DNA of 64,000 nt. It comes from Rufibacter latericius. Lineage in GTDB: Bacteria; Bacteroidota; Bacteroidia; Cytophagales; Hymenobacteraceae. The stretch spans positions 682,001 through 746,000 of the forward strand of contig NZ_RJJD01000001.1 of assembly GCF_003721515.1 (NCBI RefSeq), given 5' to 3'. Both the position numbers and the translations under genes were made by a program. The notes under the pieces were generated by a model. That model saw only the letters and a program-made list of their open reading frames with translations. It had not been told where the DNA came from and searched no databases. This document shows positions 18,675 to 27,355 of the stretch, one piece after another (the first letter of the stretch is position 1; each line of letters opens with the position of its first letter).

Positions 18675-18692
18675 AGGTTTTCGCCCTCTTTT
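18659..18692 (+). terminator. Intrinsic terminator after Oar-like copy 2
   Basis: Perfect 15-base-pair stem AAAAGAGGGCGAAAA / TTTTCGCCCTCTTTT with a CAGG loop. Confidence 0.85.
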
Positions 18693-18837
18693 CTGAAAAC
18701 AATTTTTACAAGAAAATCATCTACCTATTTTCCAAGGAAGTCAAATTAAATCAACTACTTATCCCAGAAAACCACCTTGGCTATCTGTTTTGGGAGAAAG
18801 GAGAAATGATGCAAGAAGCAGAAAAGCCGCAAAAAGA

Positions 18838-18869
18838 TTTTGTAGTTACCAGAAAGGCTATTACTTTTG
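18838..18869 (+). promoter_or_regulatory. Promoter of tRNA-Ala
   Basis: TTTTG at 18838-18842, a 19-base spacer, and TACTTTTG at 18862-18869, twelve bases before the mature tRNA 5' end. Confidence 0.65.
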
Positions 18870-18881
18870 TAGCATCAAAAC

Positions 18882-18955
<74 letters not shown>

Positions 18956-18961
18956 CTCGTT

Positions 18962-18998
18962 AAAACGGCACTTACTTCTCAGTAAGTGCCGTTTTTTT
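18962..18998 (+). terminator. Terminator after tRNA-Ala
   Basis: AAAACGGCACTTAC / GTAAGTGCCGTTTT stem followed by a run of eight T. Confidence 0.92.
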
Positions 18999-19126
18999 TG
19001 CCCAAAATTCAACTATCAACTGCTGGGGTGGTTTCCTTTTTTACCAAAGCGTTATCAAACAAAAATTGGGTTTTCCACTTATTCTAAGTAAATAAAGGTA
19101 AAACCAACTTGAGGTAAAACAGCGCT

Positions 19127-20269
19127 ATGTTACTCACTGGCTACGCGGTATTGATCACTTTTGCGTGGGTTATTGTCAGCTTTTACTTACTGATTTATGG
19201 CCGTAGAGTGAAGTACCTGAAAAACATTTCACCAAATTCTGGTTTGCTTTTGCCACCGATTGCCATTATAGTGGCTGTGAAAGATGAGGAGGTGGAATTG
19301 GAGCAGGCGCTGTCCAGCATCTGCCAGGTTGATTACCCCAAAGCCAGCATCCTGGTCATCAACGATCGGTCTACAGACCGTACTCCGCAGATCCTGGAGA
19401 AAATGGTGCGGGAGAACCCGGCTATATCGGTGGTAACGGTGCAGGAGTTGCCACCAGGATGGCTGGGGAAAAACTATGCCTTGTACCAAGGATACCTGGC
19501 CACTTCTGAAGAATGGATGCTGTTCACCGATGCCGATGTGATGTATAACCGGCAAGCCTTGAAAAAAGCGATGCAGTACGTAGAAGCCAATCGCTTAGAC
19601 CACCTGACGGCCATGCCCGAAATCACCTCTCCGTCAGGGTTGTTCAAAAGCGTGATGAGCACGTTTGCCATCATGCTGGAACTTCGGCAGAGGCCGTGGG
19701 ATGTTCGCAACCCCAAGTCAAATGCTTCCATTGGCATTGGCGCTTTCAACCTGGTGAACCGAACCGCATACGAACAGGCCGGAACCCACCAGGCCTTCTC
19801 GCTTCGGCCAGATGATGACCTGAAACTGGGTGAGCGAATAAAGGCAGCGGGACTCCGGCAGGACGTAGTGTACGGCGAAAAGGAAATCTCCCTGAAATGG
19901 TATACCAGCCTCCATGAGTTTGTGCGGGGCCTGATGAAAAACACGTTTTCGGTTACAAACTACCACCTCCCCACGGCCGTGGGCATGGCCGTGGCTACGC
20001 TTCTGGTCTTTGTGCTTCCTCTCCCCCTGCTCCTGCTAACAGGACCTACGGAGCAGTTGTTGGCCTTGGCGCTGCTTGTCTCCCAGTTTCTTCTCATGCA
20101 CTCTAAAAGCGGAATTCAGGGTAAAGGATGGCATGCCTTGATGATTCCGTTTGCCGGCGCGGTAATAGTCTATATCTTGATCGCATCGGCCGTTAAGACC
20201 ATCCGACAGGGCGGCATCTATTGGCGCGACAGCTTCTACCCCCTGGAGGAACTCAAAAAGCAACGGTAA
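19127..20269 (+). CDS. Membrane-associated family 2 glycosyltransferase
   Basis: Protein of 380 residues with an N-terminal membrane helix (about 2-23), a GT-A catalytic domain (about 45-275) and three to four C-terminal helices (about 285-360). The first nucleotide-binding Asp is in VINDRSTDRT, the metal-binding D-A-D is in FTDADVMY, and a later acidic motif is RPDDDLKLG. The architecture resembles GT2 enzymes acting on lipid acceptors such as carotenoid or hopanoid glycosyltransferases. The acceptor cannot be deduced. No pathway genes adjoin it; the two downstream genes are small membrane proteins. Confidence 0.85.
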   Translation: MLLTGYAVLITFAWVIVSFYLLIYGRRVKYLKNISPNSGLLLPPIAIIVAVKDEEVELEQALSSICQVDYPKASILVINDRSTDRTPQILEKMVRENPAISVVTVQELPPGWLGKNYALYQGYLATSEEWMLFTDADVMYNRQALKKAMQYVEANRLDHLTAMPEITSPSGLFKSVMSTFAIMLELRQRPWDVRNPKSNASIGIGAFNLVNRTAYEQAGTHQAFSLRPDDDLKLGERIKAAGLRQDVVYGEKEISLKWYTSLHEFVRGLMKNTFSVTNYHLPTAVGMAVATLLVFVLPLPLLLLTGPTEQLLALALLVSQFLLMHSKSGIQGKGWHALMIPFAGAVIVYILIASAVKTIRQGGIYWRDSFYPLEELKKQR

Positions 20270-20315
20270 GGAAATAAGGTGTGGTTGATGCTGCCGGCAA
20301 AGGGGATTGAAGGAT

Positions 20316-20349
20316 GGTTCTTTTTACCGCTGTTTTCGTCAAAAGAACC
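20316..20349. repeat. Inverted repeat upstream of the small basic protein gene
   Basis: GGTTCTTTT at 20316-20324 and AAAAGAACC at 20341-20349, separated by 16 bases. It resembles fragments of dispersed repeats seen near 57330 (CCAAAAGAATC). Confidence 0.45.
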
Positions 20350-20442
20350 CGGAAACAGAGGATACGTAAAAAATGGCAGAAAAGGGACAGCAAGCGCCCC
20401 CTCCCCAAAATTCACCACTCAGGTTCTATTCAGCGAAAGACC

Positions 20443-20739
20443 ATGGCCAAGAAAAAGAAAAAAGGCAAGAAGCACCAGACCTTTTACAAAGCCGTAAAGC
20501 CCTTTATTAAAGACAACCGGGTAGTGCTGGCGCTGCTGGGAGCAGTGGGTGCGGGCGTGGCTTTGGCATCGGCCTTGGGCCTAGACCGGGCCGGAAACCT
20601 GGTTGACGGCATTACGGCCGCAGTAAAACACTTGGCCCATCATACCCCTGCTCAGGAAAAGAAACCGAAGAAGCCTAAAAAGGACCGTCTGCCCAAACAA
20701 AAGGACCCTGACAAACCTATTGCCATAGAAGCTACTTAA
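20443..20739 (+). CDS. Small basic membrane protein, tandem paralogue 1
   Basis: Protein of 98 residues: lysine-rich N-terminus (MAKKKKKGKKHQ), one small-residue-rich membrane helix (ALLGAVGAGVALASALGL, about 31-48), the stretch LDRAGNLVDGITAAVKHL, and a Lys/Pro-rich tail. I do not recognise a family. It shares its layout and the phrase LLGA-GAG-A-A-LG-DR with the next gene, so the two are paralogues. The ATG at 20443 begins the Lys-rich segment; upstream in-frame sequence overlaps an inverted repeat and is unlikely to be translated. A nucleic-acid or anionic-membrane interaction is only a guess from charge. Confidence 0.7.
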   Translation: MAKKKKKGKKHQTFYKAVKPFIKDNRVVLALLGAVGAGVALASALGLDRAGNLVDGITAAVKHLAHHTPAQEKKPKKPKKDRLPKQKDPDKPIAIEAT

Positions 20740-20935
20740 GGACTACAACTTACCCCTCTTTTGTCTATTTCCATAGAAGGAAAGAGGTCACCTATAGTCC
20801 AACTTTCAGGATAAATTTTTCATCCGGAAGAACTTAAAGGCAAGTTAGGCGTAGGTTCTTACTGAGAGGTAAACCACATTTTATACCAGTATTTACCGAG
20901 ACACCTAGATCTACTAATCTTTAAAAGCAACAGCA

Positions 20936-21205
20936 ATGGGAAAGAACAAGAGCAAGAAAAACAAAGAGACCAAAGTCAAAAAGGATAAGTCATTACTCAG
21001 CGGAGTGAAATCCTTGACAAAAAATAAAAAGGTATTGTACTCTCTTTTAGGAGCAGCGGGTGCCGGGATAGCAATTGCTGCCTTAGGCAAAGACAGAAGA
21101 CGCTCACTGACTGACACAGTAACCAGCTCAGTAAAGGGATTAGGCAGTAGCTTTTCGGGCTCCAAATCAGATATAACCTCTGGCAATTCCTCAAACCAAG
21201 GGTAA
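20936..21205 (+). CDS. Small basic membrane protein, tandem paralogue 2
   Basis: Protein of 89 residues with the same plan as its upstream neighbour: basic N-terminus (MGKNKSKKNKETKVKKDK), the phrase LTKNKKVLYSLLGAAGAGIA, a glycine-zipper helix (about 37-53), then LGKDRRRSLTDTVTSSVKGL and a Ser/Gly-rich tail. Function is unknown. It is separated from paralogue 1 by 196 bases and is more AT-rich, with a large bidirectional terminator downstream. Confidence 0.7.
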   Translation: MGKNKSKKNKETKVKKDKSLLSGVKSLTKNKKVLYSLLGAAGAGIAIAALGKDRRRSLTDTVTSSVKGLGSSFSGSKSDITSGNSSNQG

Positions 21206-21338
21206 CCTTCAGATAGGGACTGATAGCTGAACCCTATTTGCTTCACCCTACCCCAACTAAGAACTTTGAGAAGAGAATAAGCTTGATTTTCAAAAAGCCT
21301 TTTCCTCTTTTTGATTTAGGGCTTGTTTAAGCAAAAGA

Positions 21339-21390
21339 CCCCAAAAACAAAGCCGCTCCTGTATCTTCAGGGGCGGCTTTGTTTTTGGGG
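21339..21390. terminator. Bidirectional terminator between the small-protein gene and cysK
   Basis: A perfect 18-base-pair stem, CCCCAAAAACAAAGCCGC at 21339-21356 with its complement at 21373-21390, plus a nested CCTG/CAGG. It has A and T tracts on both sides, fitting the convergent arrangement. Confidence 0.9.
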
Positions 21391-21400
21391 CAAGCAGTTC

Positions 21401-22315
21401 TTAAACGAACAGGCCTTCTACTGATAGGTAACGTTCGCCGGTGTCATAGCAGAAGGTAAGAATACGGGCACCCGGCTCTACCTCGGCAATCTTCTGAGCT
21501 ACGGCTGCCAGGGAACCTCCGGAGGAAACCCCAATAAAGATTCCTTCCTCTCTGGCGGCTCTGCGAGAATACTCAAAAGCGTCTTTGGGATCTACCTGAA
21601 TCACCCCGTCCAGCACAGACATGTCCATGATCTTGGGGATGAAGCCGGCGCCAACGCCTTGGATAGGGTGCGGCCCAGGGGCACCGCCGCTCAACACGGG
21701 AGACAGGGTGGGTTCTACGGCAAATACCTTTAGGTTAGGGAATTTCTCTTTCAGAACTCTTCCTACGCCGGTGATGTGGCCGCCGGTTCCTACCCCGGTG
21801 ATCAGGTAATCAAAACCTTCGGGGAAGTCGCGCAGAACCTCTTGGGCGGTGGTTTCTATGTGGATGCGGGTGTTGGCTTCGTTATCGAACTGCATAGGAA
21901 TCCAGGCGTTCTCGTTCTGGGAGGCCAGCTCGTTGGCCCGCTCAATGGCGCCTTTCATGCCTTTCTCGCGCGGAGTCAGTTCCAGGTGGGCTCCGTAGGC
22001 GGCCATCAGGCGGCGGCGCTCAATGGACATAGACTCCGGCATCACCAAGGTTAATTCATAGCCTTTCACGGCGGCTACCATGGCCAGCCCCACGCCGGTA
22101 TTGCCTGAGGTGGGCTCAATGATATGACTATGGGGTTTCAACAGACCACGTTGCTCAGCGTCTTCAATCATGGACAAAGCAATCCGGTCTTTGATGCTTC
22201 CGCCGGGGTTTGCCCGCTCCAGTTTCATCCAGACTTGGGCATCGGGGCCGTAAATTTTGTTGATGCGCACTGTTGGGGTATCCCCGATGGTCTGTAAGAT
22301 GTTTTCTGCTTTCAT
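21401..22315 (-). CDS. cysK: Cysteine synthase (O-acetylserine sulfhydrylase)
   Basis: PLP enzyme of 304 residues making L-cysteine from O-acetylserine and sulfide. The PLP lysine is in [12 protein letters not shown] (about 35-46), the substrate loop in [10 protein letters not shown] (about 69-78), and the phosphate-binding glycines in [13 protein letters not shown]. Length and motifs are those of the CysK/CysM family. It lies 104 bases downstream of cysE on the same strand, but has its own -7 box (22378-22385), so it may be transcribed both with cysE and alone. Confidence 0.93.
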   Translation of the reverse strand: MKAENILQTIGDTPTVRINKIYGPDAQVWMKLERANPGGSIKDRIALSMIEDAEQRGLLKPHSHIIEPTSGNTGVGLAMVAAVKGYELTLVMPESMSIERRRLMAAYGAHLELTPREKGMKGAIERANELASQNENAWIPMQFDNEANTRIHIETTAQEVLRDFPEGFDYLITGVGTGGHITGVGRVLKEKFPNLKVFAVEPTLSPVLSGGAPGPHPIQGVGAGFIPKIMDMSVLDGVIQVDPKDAFEYSRRAAREEGIFIGVSSGGSLAAVAQKIAEVEPGARILTFCYDTGERYLSVEGLFV

Positions 22316-22377
22316 GTCGTAAGGTTTACGTTAGAATGAGTACCAGCTTGGAGCAACTGACCTGCTGCGGCTTGGTA

Positions 22378-22385
22378 CAAATGTA
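22378..22385 (-). promoter_or_regulatory. -7 promoter box of cysK
   Basis: TACATTTG on the minus strand, about 65 bases before the cysK ATG. Confidence 0.45.
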
Positions 22386-22418
22386 AAATTATTTAACTAA
22401 TCCCATAACGGATTTAGA

Positions 22419-23252
22419 TTAAATTGAGAAATCCAGGATATCCTCCGGAGCCTCGGACCGGCTGACCTTGATTTGGGCGCGGTGATAAAGGCGCGAATAG
22501 GCAGGTACGCTTTCGGTGAGCCATACGTTACCCCCAATGATGCTGTGCGCGCCAATGACCGTGTTGCCTCCCAGAATGGTAGCTCCGGCGTAGATAATAA
22601 CGTTGTCTTCCAACGTGGGATGACGTTTGAGATCGGTCATGTATTTTGCTACGCTCAATGCGCCCAAGGTCACCCCCTGGTACAGTTTCACATTCTTCCC
22701 GATGACGGTGGTCTCGCCCACCACCAGGCCGGTACCGTGGTCAATGCAGAACGGAAAATCGATCTGGGCACCGGGGTGGATGTCTATGCCGGTTCGGCTG
22801 TGAGCGTACTCGGTTAGAATGCGCGGCAGCAACGGAACACCTTCTTTGTACAGCAGATTGGCGATCCGGTAAACGGCAATGCCATAGAACCCGGGGTAAG
22901 AACGCATCACTTCCTCAATGTGCCTGGCCGCAGGATCTTCCTGTAAAATGAAATGGGCATCGGCGATCAGCCGCTCGTGCAGGTGGGGCAATTGAGCCAT
23001 GAAACGGTCTACCGTCTCGGCGGCAGAGAACGTCCCGATGTGCTGCACCCCTTCCAGCAACGATTCCAATTCCTGCTCCAGAAACGTAGCCTCCTGCTCC
23101 AGGGCCTCCACGTTTTTAAAAGGCTGTTCAGTCAGCGGCGGGAAGAGCATCTCCAGCAACCTGTTCAGAAACTGGCACAGAAGGTTGGTGGGTATCCTGA
23201 ACTGGTTCTGCTGGTGCAGCGTCCAGAGCCGTTGTAAAAATAAGTCTTCCAT
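22419..23252 (-). CDS. cysE: Serine O-acetyltransferase (CysE/EpsC type)
   Basis: Enzyme of 277 residues that acetylates serine for cysteine synthesis. A helical N-terminal region (about 1-130) precedes the left-handed beta-helix with hexapeptide repeats (about 155-255). The active-site text CIDHGTGLVVGETTVIG contains the catalytic His, and LYQGVTLG is also typical. The long N-terminal part matches the EpsC-like branch common in Bacteroidota. Its product feeds CysK, coded just downstream. Confidence 0.92.
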   Translation of the reverse strand: MEDLFLQRLWTLHQQNQFRIPTNLLCQFLNRLLEMLFPPLTEQPFKNVEALEQEATFLEQELESLLEGVQHIGTFSAAETVDRFMAQLPHLHERLIADAHFILQEDPAARHIEEVMRSYPGFYGIAVYRIANLLYKEGVPLLPRILTEYAHSRTGIDIHPGAQIDFPFCIDHGTGLVVGETTVIGKNVKLYQGVTLGALSVAKYMTDLKRHPTLEDNVIIYAGATILGGNTVIGAHSIIGGNVWLTESVPAYSRLYHRAQIKVSRSEAPEDILDFSI

Positions 23253-23314
23253 AAAAGTACCCTACGGATTTATACTCCTGAAGGAAATAAAAACTATATC
23301 TGTTTCAAAGGCCA

Positions 23315-23322
23315 CAAAGGTA
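23315..23322 (-). promoter_or_regulatory. -7 promoter box of cysE
   Basis: TACCTTTG on the minus strand, leader about 57 bases. Confidence 0.5.
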
Positions 23323-23347
23323 AAACCACCTGGCGGCAGATAGGTTG

Positions 23348-23355
23348 TACCTTTG
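23348..23355 (+). promoter_or_regulatory. Possible -7 box for the ABC exporter gene
   Basis: TACCTTTG on the plus strand in the divergent gap; leader about 170 bases to the ATG at 23527. Confidence 0.35.
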
Positions 23356-23378
23356 GTTACCTGAAGTATAGTGTTCCT

Positions 23379-23413
23379 GTTTCAAGGGTGTTTTCTGGAA
23401 AACAGGCCTAAAA
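23379..23413. repeat. Dispersed intergenic quasi-palindrome, copy 9
   Basis: GTTTCAAGGG, TTTTCTGGAAAAC, AGGCCTAAAA. It lies in a divergent gap, one of the few copies with no stop codon nearby. Confidence 0.55.
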
Positions 23414-23526
23414 TTTTCAGTACCAAAAACACTATCCTTTTTCTCTTTACGAGAGAAGGACGTAATCATGCAGCACGTTTTCACAAAAACCGCGTAAGTA
23501 AAAGGCTTTTCAGTAAATCACCAGCT

Positions 23527-25380
23527 ATGGCATTTTGGGATAATCTATTCGGTAAGAAAAAGAGACGGGAAGGGCAACCGCAATTGTCCGTGAAGGAACG
23601 GGTCAGTGCCCTGAAACACCTGCCGCCGTTCCTGAAAATGGTCTGGAAAACCAACCCGCGCATGGCGTTCATCAACGTGGTGCTTCGTTTGTGCCGGGCA
23701 GCCGTACCGCTGGCCATGCTGTACGTGGGTCAGCTCATTATTGACGAGGTGGTGCGCCTCACCCAAACCAACGACAAACTGCTGGGCAATCTGCTCACCT
23801 TGGTGGCGCTTGAATTTGGGTTAGCGGTTCTGTCTGATTTCCTTAACCGGGGCATTGCTTTAATAGATGGTTTACTGGGCGATTTGTTTGCAAACCAGTC
23901 ATCGGTGAAACTCATGGAACACGCCGCCGAGCTGGACCTGGATCAGTTCGAAGACTCGGCCTTCTATGACAAACTGGAACGCGCCCGCCGCCAAACCCTG
24001 AGCCGCACCATCCTCATGAGCCAGGTGTTGGGCCAGATGCAGGACATCCTGACCATGATTTTCCTGGCCGCCGGACTTATCGCCTTCTACCCTTGGCTTC
24101 TATTGTTGCTACTGGTAGCTGTACTACCCGCTTTCCTGGGCGAGTCGCATTTCAACGAACGCAGCTACTCACTAGTCCACGGCTGGACTCCTGAGCGCCG
24201 CGAGTTGGATTACCTCCGGCAAACCGGCGCCAGCGATGACACCGCCAAAGAAGTAAAAATCTTCGGGCTGTCTGGTTTTCTGGTAGACCGCTTCCGCACG
24301 CTTTCGAATCAGTTTTACAAAGACAACGAAAAACTAGCCATCCGGAGGGCTGGTTGGGGCAGCGTCTTTGCTGCTTTAGGTAGTGCCGGGTACTACGGCG
24401 CCTACGTCTACCTGCTCATGCAAACCGTGCAAGGGCAGGTTTCCCTGGGGCAACTCACGTTTCTCTCCGGCTCGTTCATGCGCTTGCGCGGATTATTGGA
24501 ATCAGTCCTCAACCGGTTCACCAGCGTAGCCGAGGGCGCCTTGTACCTCCAGGATTTCTTCGACTTCTTCGAGCTGCAACCCCGCATCCGGCGATTGGCT
24601 TCGGCCCCACCTTTTCCGCGGCCCATTAAGCACGGCTTCACCTTTGAGAACGTAGGTTTCCAGTACCGTAACTCAGAGAAATGGGCGCTCCGTCACCTCA
24701 ACTTTACTCTGCACGCCGGCGAGAAACTGGCCCTGGTAGGCGAAAACGGCGCCGGAAAAACTACCATGGTCAAACTCCTCTCCCGCCTCTATGACCCCAC
24801 CGAGGGACGAATTTTGTTGGACGGCATTGACCTGCGCGAGTATGACCCCGCTGATTTGCGACGTGAAATTGGAGTCATTTTCCAGGACTTCGTGCGGTTC
24901 CAGATGAGCGCGGGCACCAACATCGCCATTGGGCGGATTGAGGAGAAGGAAAACCAGCCGCGCATCCAAACCTCGGCACAGCAAAGCCTGGCAGATACCG
25001 TCATTGCCAAACTTCCCGAAGGCTATGACCAGGTTATCGGCCGGCGGTTCAACAAAGGCGTGGATTTATCTGGCGGTGAGTGGCAGAAAATAGCGTTGGG
25101 AAGAGCCTACATGCGCGACGCCCAACTCCTGATTCTGGACGAGCCTACCGCCGCCTTGGATGCCCGCGCCGAGCACGAAGTCTTCCAACGTTTCGCAGAG
25201 CTGACCCAAGGCAAAACCGCCGTCCTCATCTCCCACCGCTTCTCCACCGTCCGCATGGCCGACCGGATCCTTGTTATCGAGAACGGCCAATTTGTAGAGA
25301 TGGGCTCCCACGAAGAACTCATCGCCAAAGGCACCCGCTATGCGGAGTTGTTCAGGTTGCAGGCTAAGGGATATCTGTAA
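23527..25380 (+). CDS. ABC exporter, fused permease and ATPase
   Basis: Half-transporter of 617 residues: a six-helix exporter domain (about 45-340) and a nucleotide-binding domain (about 365-605). Walker A is GENGAGKTT, the Q-loop VIFQDF, the signature DLSGGEWQK, Walker B LLILDEPTAALD and the H-loop ISHRFST. The GEW signature and domain order resemble lipid or peptide exporters of the MsbA/lantibiotic type; the cargo is unknown. I take the ATG at 23527 (MAFWDNLFGKKKR); the open frame runs 52 codons further upstream but overlaps a dispersed repeat and has poor coding character. Monocistronic. Confidence 0.9.
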   Translation: MAFWDNLFGKKKRREGQPQLSVKERVSALKHLPPFLKMVWKTNPRMAFINVVLRLCRAAVPLAMLYVGQLIIDEVVRLTQTNDKLLGNLLTLVALEFGLAVLSDFLNRGIALIDGLLGDLFANQSSVKLMEHAAELDLDQFEDSAFYDKLERARRQTLSRTILMSQVLGQMQDILTMIFLAAGLIAFYPWLLLLLLVAVLPAFLGESHFNERSYSLVHGWTPERRELDYLRQTGASDDTAKEVKIFGLSGFLVDRFRTLSNQFYKDNEKLAIRRAGWGSVFAALGSAGYYGAYVYLLMQTVQGQVSLGQLTFLSGSFMRLRGLLESVLNRFTSVAEGALYLQDFFDFFELQPRIRRLASAPPFPRPIKHGFTFENVGFQYRNSEKWALRHLNFTLHAGEKLALVGENGAGKTTMVKLLSRLYDPTEGRILLDGIDLREYDPADLRREIGVIFQDFVRFQMSAGTNIAIGRIEEKENQPRIQTSAQQSLADTVIAKLPEGYDQVIGRRFNKGVDLSGGEWQKIALGRAYMRDAQLLILDEPTAALDARAEHEVFQRFAELTQGKTAVLISHRFSTVRMADRILVIENGQFVEMGSHEELIAKGTRYAELFRLQAKGYL

Positions 25381-25479
25381 AGGGAGAGTGGTAGATGGAG
25401 AGTTTTAGAACTTGCGCAATGATTCAACTTGACGGCGCAAAAGTTACTGCTAGGCTTTTCTAACCGTCTCCACAAGACA

Positions 25480-25953
25480 TTATTTTTTTCTCTTTTTCAA
25501 TTCAAATTCACCAATCACTTGGCTGAGTTTTTTTGAATCTTCTGATGTCATCATCTTGGTTTGTTCAGCAACACCAATCATATCAGTTACATATTCATAT
25601 TCAATTCGGCCTTTGATTTTATCTCTTTGCAGTATCTTCTCCAGTTTGTTTTCTCTTTTGAAGTCTAAACCTGCCTCATTCAACTTTTTCCAAAAGAACT
25701 CTACAGTTAGCCCAGTTCCCTCCTGAAAATAGGTAAATACATCATTGATTTTATACTTCAAAGAAGCTAGACTTTTAAACTGTGGCTCAGGATTGAGTGT
25801 CCGTTCTTTCCATTCTTTATAGCAAGAAATGGTATGCTCTACATGATGTTTCTCCCAAAGTTCTGGAACATGATTCTTGAATGCTTCTATCGCAATATCA
25901 ATTGCTTTTCCCAGCTTTTCTGCCTCCTCTGTATAGGCTCTTCTCTTTTTCAT
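25480..25953 (-). CDS. Orphan hypothetical protein, 157 aa, AT-rich
   Basis: Soluble, highly charged, mostly helical protein (MKKRRAYTEEAEKLGKAI, later FFWKKLNEAGLDFKREN) ending in ELKKRKK. No recognised family. Its sequence is distinctly more AT-rich than the genes around it, and it lies beside low-complexity intergenic sequence, which would fit recent acquisition. It could be an accessory or defence-related protein but nothing shows this. Confidence 0.6.
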   Translation of the reverse strand: MKKRRAYTEEAEKLGKAIDIAIEAFKNHVPELWEKHHVEHTISCYKEWKERTLNPEPQFKSLASLKYKINDVFTYFQEGTGLTVEFFWKKLNEAGLDFKRENKLEKILQRDKIKGRIEYEYVTDMIGVAEQTKMMTSEDSKKLSQVIGEFELKKRKK

Positions 25954-26017
25954 TTATAATTAACTTCCGCTATTAAAACAGAAACTGCTTCGTTTCTCAA
26001 AAACAACCCTGAAACGA

Positions 26018-27235
26018 TTAAGCTTCTACCCTCTTCTGAAACTTGCCTAACATCACGAAAAGGAACGCTACAAAGCACAAGGCAGCAGCACCCCAGAACA
26101 CGTAAGGAATAGCGCCAATCTCATTTCCGTAAATCCAGCCAGAGGCGAAGGCGCCAATGCCAATCCCAGCCTCCAGGGCGATGTACACAGTAGCCATAGC
26201 GCGGCCGCGACGTTCCGGGTGGCTCAGGTCGATGGCCCAAGCGTAGAGCGTGGGCGAGTTCATCCCCGTCCCGAAACCGTACAAAACCGCCGCTCCCAGG
26301 AACATGGCTTTGGTTTCTGCCAAGCCCAATACCATCATGGACAACGCCATCAAAAAGGTGGAAATACGCAGGACAGGAACCCGGCCGAAGCGGTCTGAGG
26401 CGCGGCCTGCCAGGAAACGCACGCCAATGGAAGAAACGGTGTAGAACGTAAAGAACAGTCCTTTGTTCTGGATGCCCAGGTGCTCGCTAAAATCTGGAGT
26501 CACGGTGAGCACCGCGCCGTAGCAGAACAGCGTGAGCAACATCACTATAAAGGTGGGCATCACCCGAGGTTCAAAAATTTCATCCCTCCGGATGCGCAGC
26601 AAGCCCAATTTAAATTTCTGCGGATTGGGGAGTGTTTCCTTCAGATTCACCAGCACCAGGATGGAAAGCAATGCCATGCCGGAGGAAGAATAGAAGAGTG
26701 CATTTAAAGAGAAATACCGGCTGAACTCTCCTCCAATAGCGGGGCCGGCAGCCAAACCCAAACTTCCGGCCAACCCGAAAATACCAATAGCAGCGCCTCT
26801 CCGCTCCAGCGGCACAATATCGGCGATGTAGGCCGCTTCGCCTGTGGGCGTGAAACCAGTGGAAAAGCCGTGGATGAGCCGTAGTAGCAGAAACGCGAAA
26901 ACGGTGGTGAGCAGCGGGTACAACAGGCTACACAAGATGCAGACCGCAACCCCAAAGTACATGACCGGCAAGCGACCCACGGTGTCGGTAAGCTTTCCGC
27001 TGAATGGGCGCGAGAGCCCGGCCGTGAGGGTGAACAATCCGATGATGTAGCCTTTGTAATCAGCCCCTCCGAGGTGTGTCAGGAAGTTAGGCAGCTCCGG
27101 AATAATCATGTTGAAACTGGCCGAAAAGAGGAACGAGCTCAGGCACAGCATCCAGAAACGGAACGAGTAAGTGGTGTTGTTGGGGGCAGCGGAAATCATA
27201 ACGGGCGCAAAGGTCTGCATTTTTAAACAATCCAT
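26018..27235 (-). CDS. Major facilitator superfamily transporter
   Basis: Inner-membrane transporter of 405 residues with about twelve helices. The MFS loop-2 motif appears as GLSRPFSGKLTDTVGRLPVM (about 66-85) and its C-terminal counterpart as GVRFLAGRASDRFGRVPVLR. It resembles DHA1-type drug or metabolite efflux proteins; the substrate is unknown. The start is chosen at the ATG 27235, preceded by GGGGGAG about eight bases upstream; a second ATG at 27220 is possible. It is divergent from the HEAT-cyclophilin gene. A degenerate quasi-palindrome copy (25990-26016) abuts its stop codon. Confidence 0.85.
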   Translation of the reverse strand: MDCLKMQTFAPVMISAAPNNTTYSFRFWMLCLSSFLFSASFNMIIPELPNFLTHLGGADYKGYIIGLFTLTAGLSRPFSGKLTDTVGRLPVMYFGVAVCILCSLLYPLLTTVFAFLLLRLIHGFSTGFTPTGEAAYIADIVPLERRGAAIGIFGLAGSLGLAAGPAIGGEFSRYFSLNALFYSSSGMALLSILVLVNLKETLPNPQKFKLGLLRIRRDEIFEPRVMPTFIVMLLTLFCYGAVLTVTPDFSEHLGIQNKGLFFTFYTVSSIGVRFLAGRASDRFGRVPVLRISTFLMALSMMVLGLAETKAMFLGAAVLYGFGTGMNSPTLYAWAIDLSHPERRGRAMATVYIALEAGIGIGAFASGWIYGNEIGAIPYVFWGAAALCFVAFLFVMLGKFQKRVEA

Positions 27236-27355
27236 TTTGCGTTTCTCCCCCAATTTCAGGAAAGCAGGGCAAAAACTGAAATACCGTTACGCCCGGTTTA
27301 ACGCTTTGCCGAAGACTCAGGACAGTTTTGTATCTTCCGTGCTCAAGTGCTCTTT

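Noticed and set aside
23371-23526. 52-codon N-terminal extension of the ABC exporter
   Set aside because: It overlaps a dispersed quasi-palindrome and lacks coding character; MAFWDNLFGKKKR is a natural start.
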